DNA from: Gallionellales bacterium UBA7399
Lineage (GTDB): Bacteria > Pseudomonadota > Gammaproteobacteria > Burkholderiales > Gallionellaceae
Length of the DNA stretch: 8,775 nt
Assembly (NCBI GenBank): GCA_002470125.1
Contig: DKNB01000076.1
Coordinates: 8,426-17,200 of the forward strand
Reading direction: 5' to 3'
Of this stretch, positions 1-6,680 are shown one piece after another. The notes beneath the pieces were generated by a model. That model was not told the DNA's origin. It made no database searches and worked only from the letters and a program-made list of their open reading frames with translations. The position numbers were made by a program, and so were the translations under genes. The first letter of the stretch is position 1. The number at the start of each line of letters is the position of its first letter.

Positions 1-307
1 AATAAATCGTATCGTCGCCCATGTTGGCACCCGCATTGATCCCAGAGATAACCATGTCCGGTTGGGTGTCCAGCATGCCCGTAACCGCCAAGTGAACGCA
101 GTCCGTTGGCGTACCGTTAACATAATAGAAGCCGTTTGCTGCACGACGCAAATTCAGCGGACGGTCTAAAGTCAGCGAATTACTGGCACCACTACGATCA
201 CGCTCTGGCGCAACCACGATGATGTCGGCAATGCTAGACAATGCCTCTGCGAGACACGCCAGTCCAGGTGAAAAGTAGCCATCATCATTACTCAGCATCA
301 ACCTCAT
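1..307 (-). CDS. surE: 5'/3'-nucleotidase SurE, 5' part (partial at left edge)
   Basis: The first 102 residues of SurE, a metal-dependent cytosolic phosphatase acting on nucleoside monophosphates, are encoded here. The protein opens MRLMLSNDDGYFSPGL, the family's N-terminal signature, with the metal-ligand pair D8-D9. It continues with VVAPERDRSGASNSLT (S39 at the position of the family's third ligand) and SGINAGANMGDD (N91, fourth ligand). The catalytic core is therefore intact as far as it is visible. The ATG at 307-305 matches the usual family start and has an AAGGA ribosome site at 318-322, ten bases upstream. The frame stays open 29 codons further to an ATG at 394-392, but that start lacks a ribosome site and would add non-homologous residues. 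The 3' end lies outside the window. SurE is often followed by pcm, nlpD or rpoS, which cannot be checked here. Identification is very secure. Confidence 0.96.
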   Translation of the reverse strand, partial: MRLMLSNDDGYFSPGLACLAEALSSIADIIVVAPERDRSGASNSLTLDRPLNLRRAANGFYYVNGTPTDCVHLAVTGMLDTQPDMVISGINAGANMGDDTIY

Positions 308-368
308 GTCGCCGCTATCCTTTTGATTTATATTGTTTGCATTGAAAACTTGATCGATGGTTCCACCG

Positions 369-384
369 GTGTAGCGTACTACAC
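369..384. repeat. Inverted repeat in the surE / copper-ATPase divergent intergenic region
   Basis: Arms GTGTAG and CTACAC are perfect complements around a CGTA centre. The repeat lies 62 bases before the surE start and 190 before the copper-ATPase start, so it could be an operator for either gene. It also falls in the short open extension upstream of surE. Six-base arms arise by chance fairly easily, so its function is unproven. Confidence 0.3.
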
Positions 385-504
385 AGCTCCTCATAAGTCG
401 ACCAAACACCGATGATTTTTATCGAAAAATAATAATATTTGCTGAATTGTTTTTAGATAGGGGCGTCCTCCCTGTTTACTCTTCTTTAAAAAATAAGCAG
501 AATA

Positions 505-531
505 CGTTCACCGTTCAATCAACATTCAATC
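505..531. promoter_or_regulatory. TTCA-type direct repeats upstream of the copper ATPase
   Basis: CGTTCA occurs at 505-510 and 512-517, and TTCAATC at 514-520 and 525-531. The TTCAATC copies are 11 bases apart, about one helical turn, ending 42 bases before the ATPase start. Tandem half-sites at this period are typical of OmpR-family response regulators, but I know no consensus matching this one. I could not find a convincing -35/-10 pair. The assignment is an inference from spacing and location only. Confidence 0.25.
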
Positions 532-573
532 GGATGCTGCGATAGTAACGGCCTAGGCTTCAAAGGTAATCCC

Positions 574-2928
574 ATGAGCCCTGATGCGCATCCCGCACGC
601 CCACCACAACACAAATCCCATGGATCGCCAGGCAGGGTGAGTGCAACGCTAAGCGATCCCGTTTGCGGCATGCCTGTCACAACACAATCCAAACACTACT
701 ATCAGCATCAGGGGCGGCCTTACTACTTTTGCAGTTCACATTGCAAAATAAAATTTAGCACGCACCCCAGTCAATTTCTGCAATCCGAACGTCCCCTCGG
801 ACAAAACGCCACGCTTACGGCGGGCACTCCATATCTTTGTCCAATGCACCCCGAGGTTCGCCAAGAGCTTCCAGGTGTTTGCCCTTACTGTGGCATGACA
901 CTAGAGCCTGAGTTACCCAGCCCAGATGAAGAAGGCAGTATCGAGTTGTGTGATTTTCAGAGACGCTTTTGGTGGACCTTGCCATTAACTGGCATCGTCT
1001 TTTTATTAGCCATGTCCAATCACTCTCTAACTCAAATTAATACGATTCCCCTAAATTGGATCGAGATGCTACTGACAGTACCTGTTGCGCTGTGGGCGGG
1101 CTGGCCATTTTTAAAACGTGGATGGCAATCAATAACAAACCGCAGTCCGAACATGTGGACATTAATTAGTTTCGGGACGAGTGCTAGTTTTTTATACAGT
1201 GTGCTAGCTACAATCGCACCTCAGATATTTCCAAAATCATTTATCTCAATGGGCCACGTGGCAGTTTATTTCGAAGCAACAGCCACGATCATTTCGTTAA
1301 CCTTGCTGGGCCAGATACTAGAACTCAGGGCTCGTTCAAAAACCTCTGCCGCCATCAAGGCCCTGCTTAATCTTGCACCAAAAATTGCTCGCCGTATTCA
1401 CACTGACGGCCACGAGGAGGATGTGCAGCTGGCATGCGTACAAGTAGGGGATGTTCTACGTATCCGTCCCGGTGAAAAGGTACCCGTAGATGGGGTAGTG
1501 ATCGAGGGCAGTAGTGCGATTGATGAATCAATGCTCAGCGGCGAATCTTTGCCCGTGAATAAATACATTGATAGCAGGGTGACGGCTGCCACACTTAATA
1601 TTCATGGGACGCTAGTAATACGATCTGAGCGGGTTGGATCGCATACCGTGCTCGCACAGATCGTTCAGATGGTCACACAGGCTCAGCGTTCCCGTGCTCC
1701 CATGCAGCGTATGGCCGATATAGTGGCTGGTTATTTCGTGATCTCAGTGGCGGTAATTGCATTGCTAACCTTTTTCGCTTGGGGGCTATACGGACCGGAA
1801 CCACGTTGGACGTATGGTTTAATCAGTGCCGTGGCAGTTCTAATTATTGCCTGCCCCTGTGCGCTGGGTTTGGCTACACCAATGTCAATAATGGTAGCCA
1901 CAGGGCGAGGTGCGGCACAGGGAGTGCTATTCCGAGATGCGGCTGCTCTTGAGAACCTGCGCAAGATAGACACTCTGATCGTTGATAAGACGGGCACGTT
2001 AACCGAAGGACGACCCTCATTTAATCAGGTAATCGCAACGCAAGGATTTAACGCTAATGAAGTTCTGTGTCTGGCCGCGAGCTTAAATCAAGGCAGCGAA
2101 CACCCTATTGCAGACACCATCCTGCACGCTGCTCGTGAACGCAATATTTCATTAAAAAAATCTACGAATTTTGAGGCTAGTTCTGGCATTGGCGTACTGG
2201 GAACAATTGAAGGACGCTCGCTCGCCCTCGGCAGTGCCGCACTAATGCAGCAGGTGGGGGCACCCATAGACACCTTGTCCCTGGAGGCCGAGAAGCTTCA
2301 TCTAGAAGGCGCCAGCGTAATCTATCTAGCTGTTGATGGTCAGCTTGCTGGGCTACTCGTGGTATCCGATACCATCAAAAAAAGCACTCCCGAGGCACTG
2401 GTAGCACTCAGAGCTGCTGGGATTCGTATTGTGATGGCAACAGGGGATAACGTGGGCACCGCTAAAAAGATTGGCACCCAGCTTGGAATTATCGAAGTGC
2501 ATGGTGGGGTCAGCCCGGCCGACAAGCTAGCACTCGTAGAACAACTTCAAAAAGAAGGGCGCGTGGTGGCAATGGCGGGTGATGGCATCAATGATGCTCC
2601 AGCACTCACCAGAGCGAATATTGGAATCGCTATGGGCACGGGCACCGATGTGGCGATGAGCAGCGCCCAGATTACTCTAGTCAAAGGAGATTTACGTGGC
2701 ATTGCGATAGCACGCGCACTATCGCAAGCCACTGTAAAAAATATGAAACAAAACCTAATGTTCGCCTTTCTTTACAACGCCCTCGGCATACCCCTTGCGG
2801 CCGGCGTTCTGTATCCCCTGACTGGATGGTTGTTGTCACCCATGATCGCCGCGTTGGCGATGAGCTTAAGCTCTGTATCGGTTATTGGGAACGCATTACG
2901 CTTACGCACGAACCAGTCAATCCGCTGA
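574..2928 (+). CDS. copA: Cu+-exporting P1B-type ATPase with N-terminal YHS/TRASH-like and HMBD-type metal-binding modules
   Basis: This inner-membrane heavy-metal pump of 784 residues probably moves Cu+ out of the cytoplasm. Residues 28-69 form a YHS/TRASH-like module with C31, C53 and C57 (C-X21-C-X3-C). Residues 87-112 carry CPMHP (C89) and CPYCGM (C103, C106), a heavy-metal-binding segment. The actuator loop has SGES at 322-325. The membrane metal site is C427-P428-C429. The phosphorylation motif DKTGTLT has D471 as acceptor, SEHP lies at 508-511 and GDGINDAP at 669-676. Y734-N735 and M763-x-x-S766-S767 in the last two helices are the Cu+ (P1B-1) selectivity signature. There is no HMA (GMTCxxC) domain. 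The start has AAAGG at 562-566, seven bases upstream. The gene stands alone, divergent from surE and convergent with the TPM operon, with no MerR/CsoR-type regulator in view. Ag+ transport is also possible. Confidence 0.95.
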   Translation: MSPDAHPARPPQHKSHGSPGRVSATLSDPVCGMPVTTQSKHYYQHQGRPYYFCSSHCKIKFSTHPSQFLQSERPLGQNATLTAGTPYLCPMHPEVRQELPGVCPYCGMTLEPELPSPDEEGSIELCDFQRRFWWTLPLTGIVFLLAMSNHSLTQINTIPLNWIEMLLTVPVALWAGWPFLKRGWQSITNRSPNMWTLISFGTSASFLYSVLATIAPQIFPKSFISMGHVAVYFEATATIISLTLLGQILELRARSKTSAAIKALLNLAPKIARRIHTDGHEEDVQLACVQVGDVLRIRPGEKVPVDGVVIEGSSAIDESMLSGESLPVNKYIDSRVTAATLNIHGTLVIRSERVGSHTVLAQIVQMVTQAQRSRAPMQRMADIVAGYFVISVAVIALLTFFAWGLYGPEPRWTYGLISAVAVLIIACPCALGLATPMSIMVATGRGAAQGVLFRDAAALENLRKIDTLIVDKTGTLTEGRPSFNQVIATQGFNANEVLCLAASLNQGSEHPIADTILHAARERNISLKKSTNFEASSGIGVLGTIEGRSLALGSAALMQQVGAPIDTLSLEAEKLHLEGASVIYLAVDGQLAGLLVVSDTIKKSTPEALVALRAAGIRIVMATGDNVGTAKKIGTQLGIIEVHGGVSPADKLALVEQLQKEGRVVAMAGDGINDAPALTRANIGIAMGTGTDVAMSSAQITLVKGDLRGIAIARALSQATVKNMKQNLMFAFLYNALGIPLAAGVLYPLTGWLLSPMIAALAMSLSSVSVIGNALRLRTNQSIR

Positions 2929-2939
2929 TCCAAATAATC

Positions 2940-2961
2940 ACAGCGCCATTACAAGCGCTGT
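2940..2961. terminator. Stem-loop between convergent genes, possible terminator
   Basis: A perfect 7-base stem, ACAGCGC (2940-2946) and GCGCTGT (2955-2961), encloses an 8-base loop. It sits 11 bases after the copper-ATPase stop and 24 bases beyond the stop of the convergent TPM gene, the usual place for a shared terminator. Neither strand has a proper T tract. Read on the minus strand it is followed by GATTATTTGG, which is mildly T-rich. It could be an atypical terminator or an RNA 3'-end stabiliser. Confidence 0.4.
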
Positions 2962-2985
2962 CAGGACTCAAAACTATCCGACACC

Positions 2986-3483
2986 CTATAATACGATTGG
3001 TTCATCTGGCAATTCATTCACTGCGATATGATTTTTTGGAAAGTGTTGCCGCATGTGATCAGCAATTGCATGAACTCCCTTAATCACCCCAGTCTCAAAC
3101 TGACCCAGCCTAAATGCCGACTCCATCTCCAGGCAGATCTTCTCCCAACCAGTTTTATCAAGCGTGCTACACACACCACGATCTGCAATGATTTCTACGT
3201 TGCGATCCGCAAGCAGCAAGTAAATCAACACGCCGTTATTACACTCCGTGTCCCACACTCTCAGCGTCGAGAACGCATCAATAGCACGTGCGCGTGCGCC
3301 CTGATTACGACAGAGTGCAATGAAACTGAGTGACGGTTCAACCGCAAATCGTACCTGCCCTCCATGCTCAGCCTCAGTCTCACGAATCGCCCGCTCAATA
3401 GCGTGCATGGCATGCGCAGGAAATGCGGCCCTCAGAGCTAGATGGCCTGTCATTAGATGTTTAATGGTTCGTTGAATATTCAT
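2986..3483 (-). CDS. Small TPM-domain protein (third gene of lemA operon)
   Basis: This 165-residue protein of the TPM (TLP18.3/Psb32/MOLO-1) family has no signal peptide or membrane helix that I can see. The TPM fold spans roughly residues 20-145, with its most recognisable stretch at 75-103 (RVWDTECNNGVLIYLLLADR followed by NVEIIADRGV). It lacks the glycine-rich tail of its upstream partner. Its ATG directly abuts the partner's stop (TGAATG, no gap), and only a weak ribosome site lies in front, which suggests translational coupling. The order lemA, TPM with tail, short TPM recurs in proteobacteria. The biochemical role is not established; membrane-protein quality control or an envelope-associated function is often suggested for TPM proteins. 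Family assignment is solid, function open. Confidence 0.85.
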   Translation of the reverse strand: MNIQRTIKHLMTGHLALRAAFPAHAMHAIERAIRETEAEHGGQVRFAVEPSLSFIALCRNQGARARAIDAFSTLRVWDTECNNGVLIYLLLADRNVEIIADRGVCSTLDKTGWEKICLEMESAFRLGQFETGVIKGVHAIADHMRQHFPKNHIAVNELPDEPIVL

Positions 3484-4347
3484 TCACCATTGTCCCGATG
3501 CTCCACCGCCACCAAATCCGCCGCCTCCACCACTAAATCCACCTCCACCAAATCCTCCGTCGCCAAATCCGCCATCGCCACGGCCAAACACACCACCCAA
3601 ATAGGTTCGTCCATCACTAATCAATGTAAAAATAAAAGCAACAATCCCCGCTATTCCCGCTATTAATAGCGGAATGGCAATAAGCCATGCGAGTGCAGCG
3701 ATAACAAGAGAGATAATAATTGCTGCGGGTAACCGTCCAATAAATTTACGTAATGCACCGCCCGCCACAATCACCAAAATGAAACCGACAAACATCAGCG
3801 ATTCAATATCACTAAAGCCTCCCGGTGCGGCACTACGTTGACGTTGACGTGGTGGTGGCAAGGATTCCCCTTCGATGATCGCCACTAATTGCTCAATCCC
3901 TGCTGCGATACCAGTATAGTATTCCGCGCGTTTAAAACGGGGGGTTACAACTTCTGCAATAATTCGCTTCGCAACAGCATCGGGCAGCACGCCCTCCAAT
4001 CCGTAACCCACCTCAACGCGTAGCGCATGATCGTCTTTGGCGATGAGCAACAAGACGCCATCATCAAGCCCCTTGCGTCCCAGCTTCCATGATTCAACAA
4101 CCCGAATGCCGTATTGTTCGATCGTCTCCGGTTTGGTGGTTGGAACAAGCAATACAGCAATTTGTACGCCCTTTTTAACCTCAAATTGAGCGAGACGTGT
4201 TTCAAGTTGCCGACTCTGAGTAGCATCAAGGGTGCCCGTTAAATCAACTACGTGCCCACTGAGTAACGGTATCGCCACTTCGGCACACACCAAACCACTG
4301 AGCAACAGCAATACCAGTAGCGAGGCTCGCAGCCCAACACGTATCAT
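3484..4347 (-). CDS. YgcG-like TPM-domain membrane protein with glycine-rich tail
   Basis: This 287-residue protein begins with a signal peptide (hydrophobic residues 8-20, probable cleavage after A22 in VCA). The TPM domain covers about residues 30-160, including VVDLTGTLD near its start and GLDDGVLLLIAKDDHALRVE at 93-112. A linker rich in Pro, Arg and Gln follows (163-173). Next come two or three hydrophobic segments at about 184-197 and 207-243, and a tail from about 251 to 286 made almost wholly of Gly and Phe, ending in W287. The TPM domain is expected outside the cytoplasmic membrane, facing the periplasm. The C21 in the leader does not make a good lipobox because residue 20 is Val. One base separates its ATG from the lemA stop, so it is co-translated with lemA. 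Molecular function is unknown. Homologues next to LemA are widespread. Confidence 0.88.
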   Translation of the reverse strand: MIRVGLRASLLVLLLLSGLVCAEVAIPLLSGHVVDLTGTLDATQSRQLETRLAQFEVKKGVQIAVLLVPTTKPETIEQYGIRVVESWKLGRKGLDDGVLLLIAKDDHALRVEVGYGLEGVLPDAVAKRIIAEVVTPRFKRAEYYTGIAAGIEQLVAIIEGESLPPPRQRQRSAAPGGFSDIESLMFVGFILVIVAGGALRKFIGRLPAAIIISLVIAALAWLIAIPLLIAGIAGIVAFIFTLISDGRTYLGGVFGRGDGGFGDGGFGGGGFSGGGGGFGGGGASGQW

Positions 4348-4348
4348 G

Positions 4349-4966
4349 TCACTTCTTCACAGGTGATGTCTGACTTGATCCACCAAAATCAACCGTGGGC
4401 GGCCTTGCAATTTCTTTCTCGTTTTCAACTGAGAATGACGGCTTCACCTTAAATCCAAATATCATCGAGGTTAGATTGGTGGGGAAAGAGCGTACCGTAA
4501 TATTAAATTCCTGAACCGCCTTGATGTACCTATTGCGGGCCACGGTGATACGATTCTCCGTCCCCTCAAGTTGGGCCTGTAGGTCACGGAAGTTAGCGTC
4601 AGACTTTAACTGTGGATAATTCTCGCTGATCACCAGCAAGCGACTTAACGCTGAACTTAGCTCACCCTGGGCAGCCTGAAATTTCGCGAATGCCTTATCA
4701 TCGTTAATAAGCTCCGGTGTAACTTGCATACTACCCACCTTGGACCGCGCATTGGTCACTCCCAACAATACCGCCTGCTCTTGTGCGGCAAAACCCTTGA
4801 CCGTATTGACCAAGTTTGGCACCAGATCAGCGCGACGCTGGTATTGGTTAAGCACCTCAGCCCAACTTGCTTTAATTTGCTCATCGGTGGACTGCAGGGT
4901 GTTATAACCGCAACCACTCAAAGCTAATCCCAAAAACAAAAACAGACACGACAGTCGAATACGCAT
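4349..4966 (-). CDS. lemA: LemA family lipoprotein
   Basis: This 205-residue LemA-family protein is the first gene of a three-gene operon with two TPM-domain genes. The N-terminus (residues 1-18) is a lipoprotein signal ending in L16-S17-G18-C19, so C19 is probably lipidated. Residue 20 is Gly rather than the inner-membrane-retention Asp. The LemA domain follows, with the conserved stretch YNTLQSTDEQIKASWAEVLN from residue 21 and RRADLVPNLVNTVKGFA just after it. Helical coiled segments run through about residues 90-155, and FPTNLTSMIFGFKVKPSF lies near the end. The start is fixed by a strong AAGGAGG ribosome site four bases upstream. LemA proteins are structural helical-bundle proteins of unclear function; in other bacteria they appear beside TPM proteins or membrane proteases. 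Family identity is certain, role is not. Confidence 0.94.
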   Translation of the reverse strand: MRIRLSCLFLFLGLALSGCGYNTLQSTDEQIKASWAEVLNQYQRRADLVPNLVNTVKGFAAQEQAVLLGVTNARSKVGSMQVTPELINDDKAFAKFQAAQGELSSALSRLLVISENYPQLKSDANFRDLQAQLEGTENRITVARNRYIKAVQEFNITVRSFPTNLTSMIFGFKVKPSFSVENEKEIARPPTVDFGGSSQTSPVKK

Positions 4967-4970
4967 AACG

Positions 4971-4977
4971 CCTCCTT
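4971..4977 (-). promoter_or_regulatory. Consensus ribosome binding site of lemA
   Basis: On the minus strand the sequence reads AAGGAGG, a full Shine-Dalgarno match, four bases before the lemA ATG. It is the strongest ribosome site in the window. The two downstream genes of the operon have only weak sites, so they may depend on translation of lemA. Confidence 0.85.
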
Positions 4978-5050
4978 ATCACAACATCACACAGAAGAGC
5001 CGGTTAAGGCTTTCCATCCCACGCGGTCACCGTATGCCAGCGTTTATCAC

Positions 5051-5072
5051 ATGTATGTACGGTACCATACAT
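5051..5072. repeat. Imperfect palindrome upstream of lemA
   Basis: Outer arms ATGTATG (5051-5057) and CATACAT (5066-5072) are exact complements around TACGGTAC. Allowing a one-base bulge, the pairing extends inward through the GTAC core. It lies 84 bases before the lemA start, a plausible operator position. It shares GTATG/CATAC and GTAC words with the palindrome at 5147-5172. No cognate regulator is visible. Confidence 0.4.
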
Positions 5073-5146
5073 AGCTTAAAAATGATGATAGCTACAAGCG
5101 GGTATTAAGATTTCAGCACTTAGGTATTCAAGAGTAGAGCAGGCTA

Positions 5147-5172
5147 GTACGTGGGTATGCATACCCACGTAC
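5147..5172. repeat. Perfect 26-base palindrome
   Basis: The half-site GTACGTGGGTATG is followed at once by its exact reverse complement, with no spacer. As RNA it would fold into an 11-base stem with a TGCA loop. The trinucleotide CTA flanks both sides (5144-5146 and 5173-5175). It lies about 100 bases beyond the FKBP stop and about 180 before lemA. There is no T tract on either side, so it is not a classical intrinsic terminator. Alternatives are an operator for a dimeric repressor or a transcript-processing hairpin. Confidence 0.6.
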
Positions 5173-5269
5173 CTAATTTTGACAATAGAAGCGAAATGGA
5201 TCGCTCCAAGGTATCTTGTTTCTACGTTAATTTTCAAGCATGATCGTGTATACGTTCACGCTTAAAAAA

Positions 5270-5626
5270 CTACCCGCGGGCGTACAGCGCGCCCAGCAAC
5301 TCCACCTCAAAGATTAGGGTCGAATCCGGTGGGATGGTACGTCCCGCACCACGGACACCGTAGCCCAATGAGGGAGGAATGGTTAACTTGCGTACACCGC
5401 CAATCTGCATGCCTTGGACGCCCTCATCCCAGCCAGCTATCACTTCGCGCGCGCCAAGCGTAAACTGAAATGGGTCGTTGATGTCCTTGCTTGAGTCAAA
5501 TTTTTTGCCATCCGTAAGCCAACCGGTGTAGTGCACGGTAACAGTGTGTCCGCCCTGGGCGGCAGCTCCGCTGCCAACAACCAAGTCTTCGTATTGCAGT
5601 CCGGAGGGGGTGGTAATTGTAGTCAT
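5270..5626 (-). CDS. FKBP-type peptidyl-prolyl cis-trans isomerase (small, cytoplasmic)
   Basis: This single-domain FKBP of 118 residues catalyses cis-trans isomerisation of X-Pro bonds during protein folding. There is no signal peptide, so it is expected to be cytosolic. The active-site residues of human FKBP12 are all present at a constant offset of seven: Y33, F43, D44, F53, V62, I63, W66, Y89 and F106. Recognisable stretches are VTVHYTGWLTDGKKFDSS, VIAGWDEGVQGM and IPPSLGYG. The ATG has AAGGA five bases upstream (5632-5636). The gene lies 64 bases after folD on the same strand, so the two may be co-transcribed. The length is that of the minimal bacterial FKBPs rather than the longer periplasmic FkpA or the SlyD type. 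Identification is secure. Confidence 0.95.
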   Translation of the reverse strand: MTTITTPSGLQYEDLVVGSGAAAQGGHTVTVHYTGWLTDGKKFDSSKDINDPFQFTLGAREVIAGWDEGVQGMQIGGVRKLTIPPSLGYGVRGAGRTIPPDSTLIFEVELLGALYARG

Positions 5627-5690
5627 CGCTTTCCTTGTGTGTGAGTTTTAGTGTTGCGTCAAACCTGGCTTATCGCCAAGATGACAGTTG

Positions 5691-6545
5691 CTATCGCTTC
5701 CCTGCACGTTCTGCTGCTTGTATGGTGTTCGCCATCAGCATGGCGATGGTCATCGGGCCAACTCCGCCAGGCACGGGGGTAATTAGACCCGCCACCTCTT
5801 TTGCGCTTTCGAAGTCAACGTCACCTACCAACCTGCCGTCGGGCAGACGATTGATGCCGATGTCAATCACAACCGCACCCGGCTTGATCATGTCACCCGT
5901 GACCATCTGAGCCTTGCCGGTGGCGACCACCAAGATATCGGCGTCCCGTGTGTGCTTTCCAAGATCTTTTGTTCTGGATGTGCAGATGGTAACGGTGGCA
6001 CTCTTGTGTAGCAGCATGAGCGCCATCGGCTTACCGACAATATTGCTCCTTCCGACCACCACGGCATGCTTTCCGTCGATCTCGACGCCCATCTTTTCCA
6101 GCAGCTTCATTGTACCAGACGGCGTACAGGGCGGGAACAGGGTGGCGCCCGTGACCAATGCGCCAACGTTCATTGGATGGAATCCATCCACGTCCTTGCT
6201 CGGACTAATGGCCTCCAGTACCTTGTGACTATCGATGTGGGGCGGCAGGGGTAGTTGCACCAGTAGGCCATGAATAGCGGGGTCAGCATTCAGTTCGGCG
6301 ATCTTTTCAAGTAACGTCACCTCCGATGTATTTGCGGGCAAAGCAACATGCCTGGAGTGGAGCCCGATTTCGGCACATGCCTTTACCTTGTTGCCCACGT
6401 ACACCTTCGAGGCGGGATCCTCGCCCACGATAATGACCGCCAGTCCTGGCGTGATGCCATTCGCCCTCATCGCATCGACGCGCACCTTCAGCTCGGCACG
6501 CAACCCCTGAGCAATAGCCTTACCATCGATGATGCGAGCCGTCAT
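5691..6545 (-). CDS. folD: Bifunctional methylenetetrahydrofolate dehydrogenase / methenyltetrahydrofolate cyclohydrolase FolD
   Basis: FolD (284 residues) interconverts 5,10-methylene-, 5,10-methenyl- and 10-formyl-tetrahydrofolate in the cytosol, supplying one-carbon units for purine and formyl-Met synthesis. Visible motifs are SKVYVGNK with Y49 and catalytic K53, LPLPPHI preceded by Q97, KDVDGFHPMN with D120, the nucleotide-binding GRSNIVGKP (165-173) and PGGVGPMT (259-266). Length is normal for the family. The frame is open to an ATG at 6599, but the ATG at 6545 is preferred: MTARIIDGKAIA is the usual family N-terminus, AAGGA lies six bases upstream (6552-6556), and the extra 18 residues (MSLAIFINQAQPQSQGII) are not FolD-like. 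The FKBP gene follows downstream on the same strand. Confidence 0.96.
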   Translation of the reverse strand: MTARIIDGKAIAQGLRAELKVRVDAMRANGITPGLAVIIVGEDPASKVYVGNKVKACAEIGLHSRHVALPANTSEVTLLEKIAELNADPAIHGLLVQLPLPPHIDSHKVLEAISPSKDVDGFHPMNVGALVTGATLFPPCTPSGTMKLLEKMGVEIDGKHAVVVGRSNIVGKPMALMLLHKSATVTICTSRTKDLGKHTRDADILVVATGKAQMVTGDMIKPGAVVIDIGINRLPDGRLVGDVDFESAKEVAGLITPVPGGVGPMTIAMLMANTIQAAERAGKR

Positions 6546-6680
6546 GATTATTCCTTGAGATTGGGGCTGTGCCTGGTTAATAAATATTGCAAGTGACAAC
6601 CGATATTATCCCACGGGGCGTCCACGTTGATCACAAAAATTGATGTAACTGTGGATCTCCAGCGTGCATCATCGAGCACA

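Larger units (their letters stand above)
4967..5269. other. Non-coding gap between FKBP gene and lemA operon
   Basis: These 303 bases hold no credible open frame on either strand. They contain the lemA ribosome site, an imperfect palindrome at 5051-5072, a perfect 26-base palindrome at 5147-5172 and a mismatched stem at 5236-5263. A lemA promoter must lie here unless lemA is read through from folD-FKBP. I could not identify a -35/-10 pair with confidence. Confidence 0.7.

Noticed and set aside
308..394. 29-codon upstream in-frame extension of surE starting at an ATG at 394-392
   Set aside because: It has no ribosome site and the added residues do not belong to the SurE family, while the ATG at 307 has AAGGA and matches the family start exactly.
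1398..2732. Several minus-strand open frames inside the copper ATPase
   Set aside because: They lie antisense to a clearly conserved coding frame, are short and lack ribosome sites or family features.
5236..5263. Stem AAGCATGA / TCACGCTT just beyond the FKBP stop as an intrinsic terminator
   Set aside because: The stem has an internal mismatch and, read on the coding strand, the T run precedes rather than follows it, so it does not fit a classical terminator.
6546..6599. Upstream ATG extending folD by 18 residues
   Set aside because: The internal ATG at 6545 has a good ribosome site and the canonical FolD N-terminus; the extension is not FolD-like and lies across the AAGGA site.
6605..6610. 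GATAAT hexamer (minus strand) as a folD -10 box
   Set aside because: No acceptable -35 hexamer lies at 16 to 18 bases, so the match to the -10 consensus alone is not enough.
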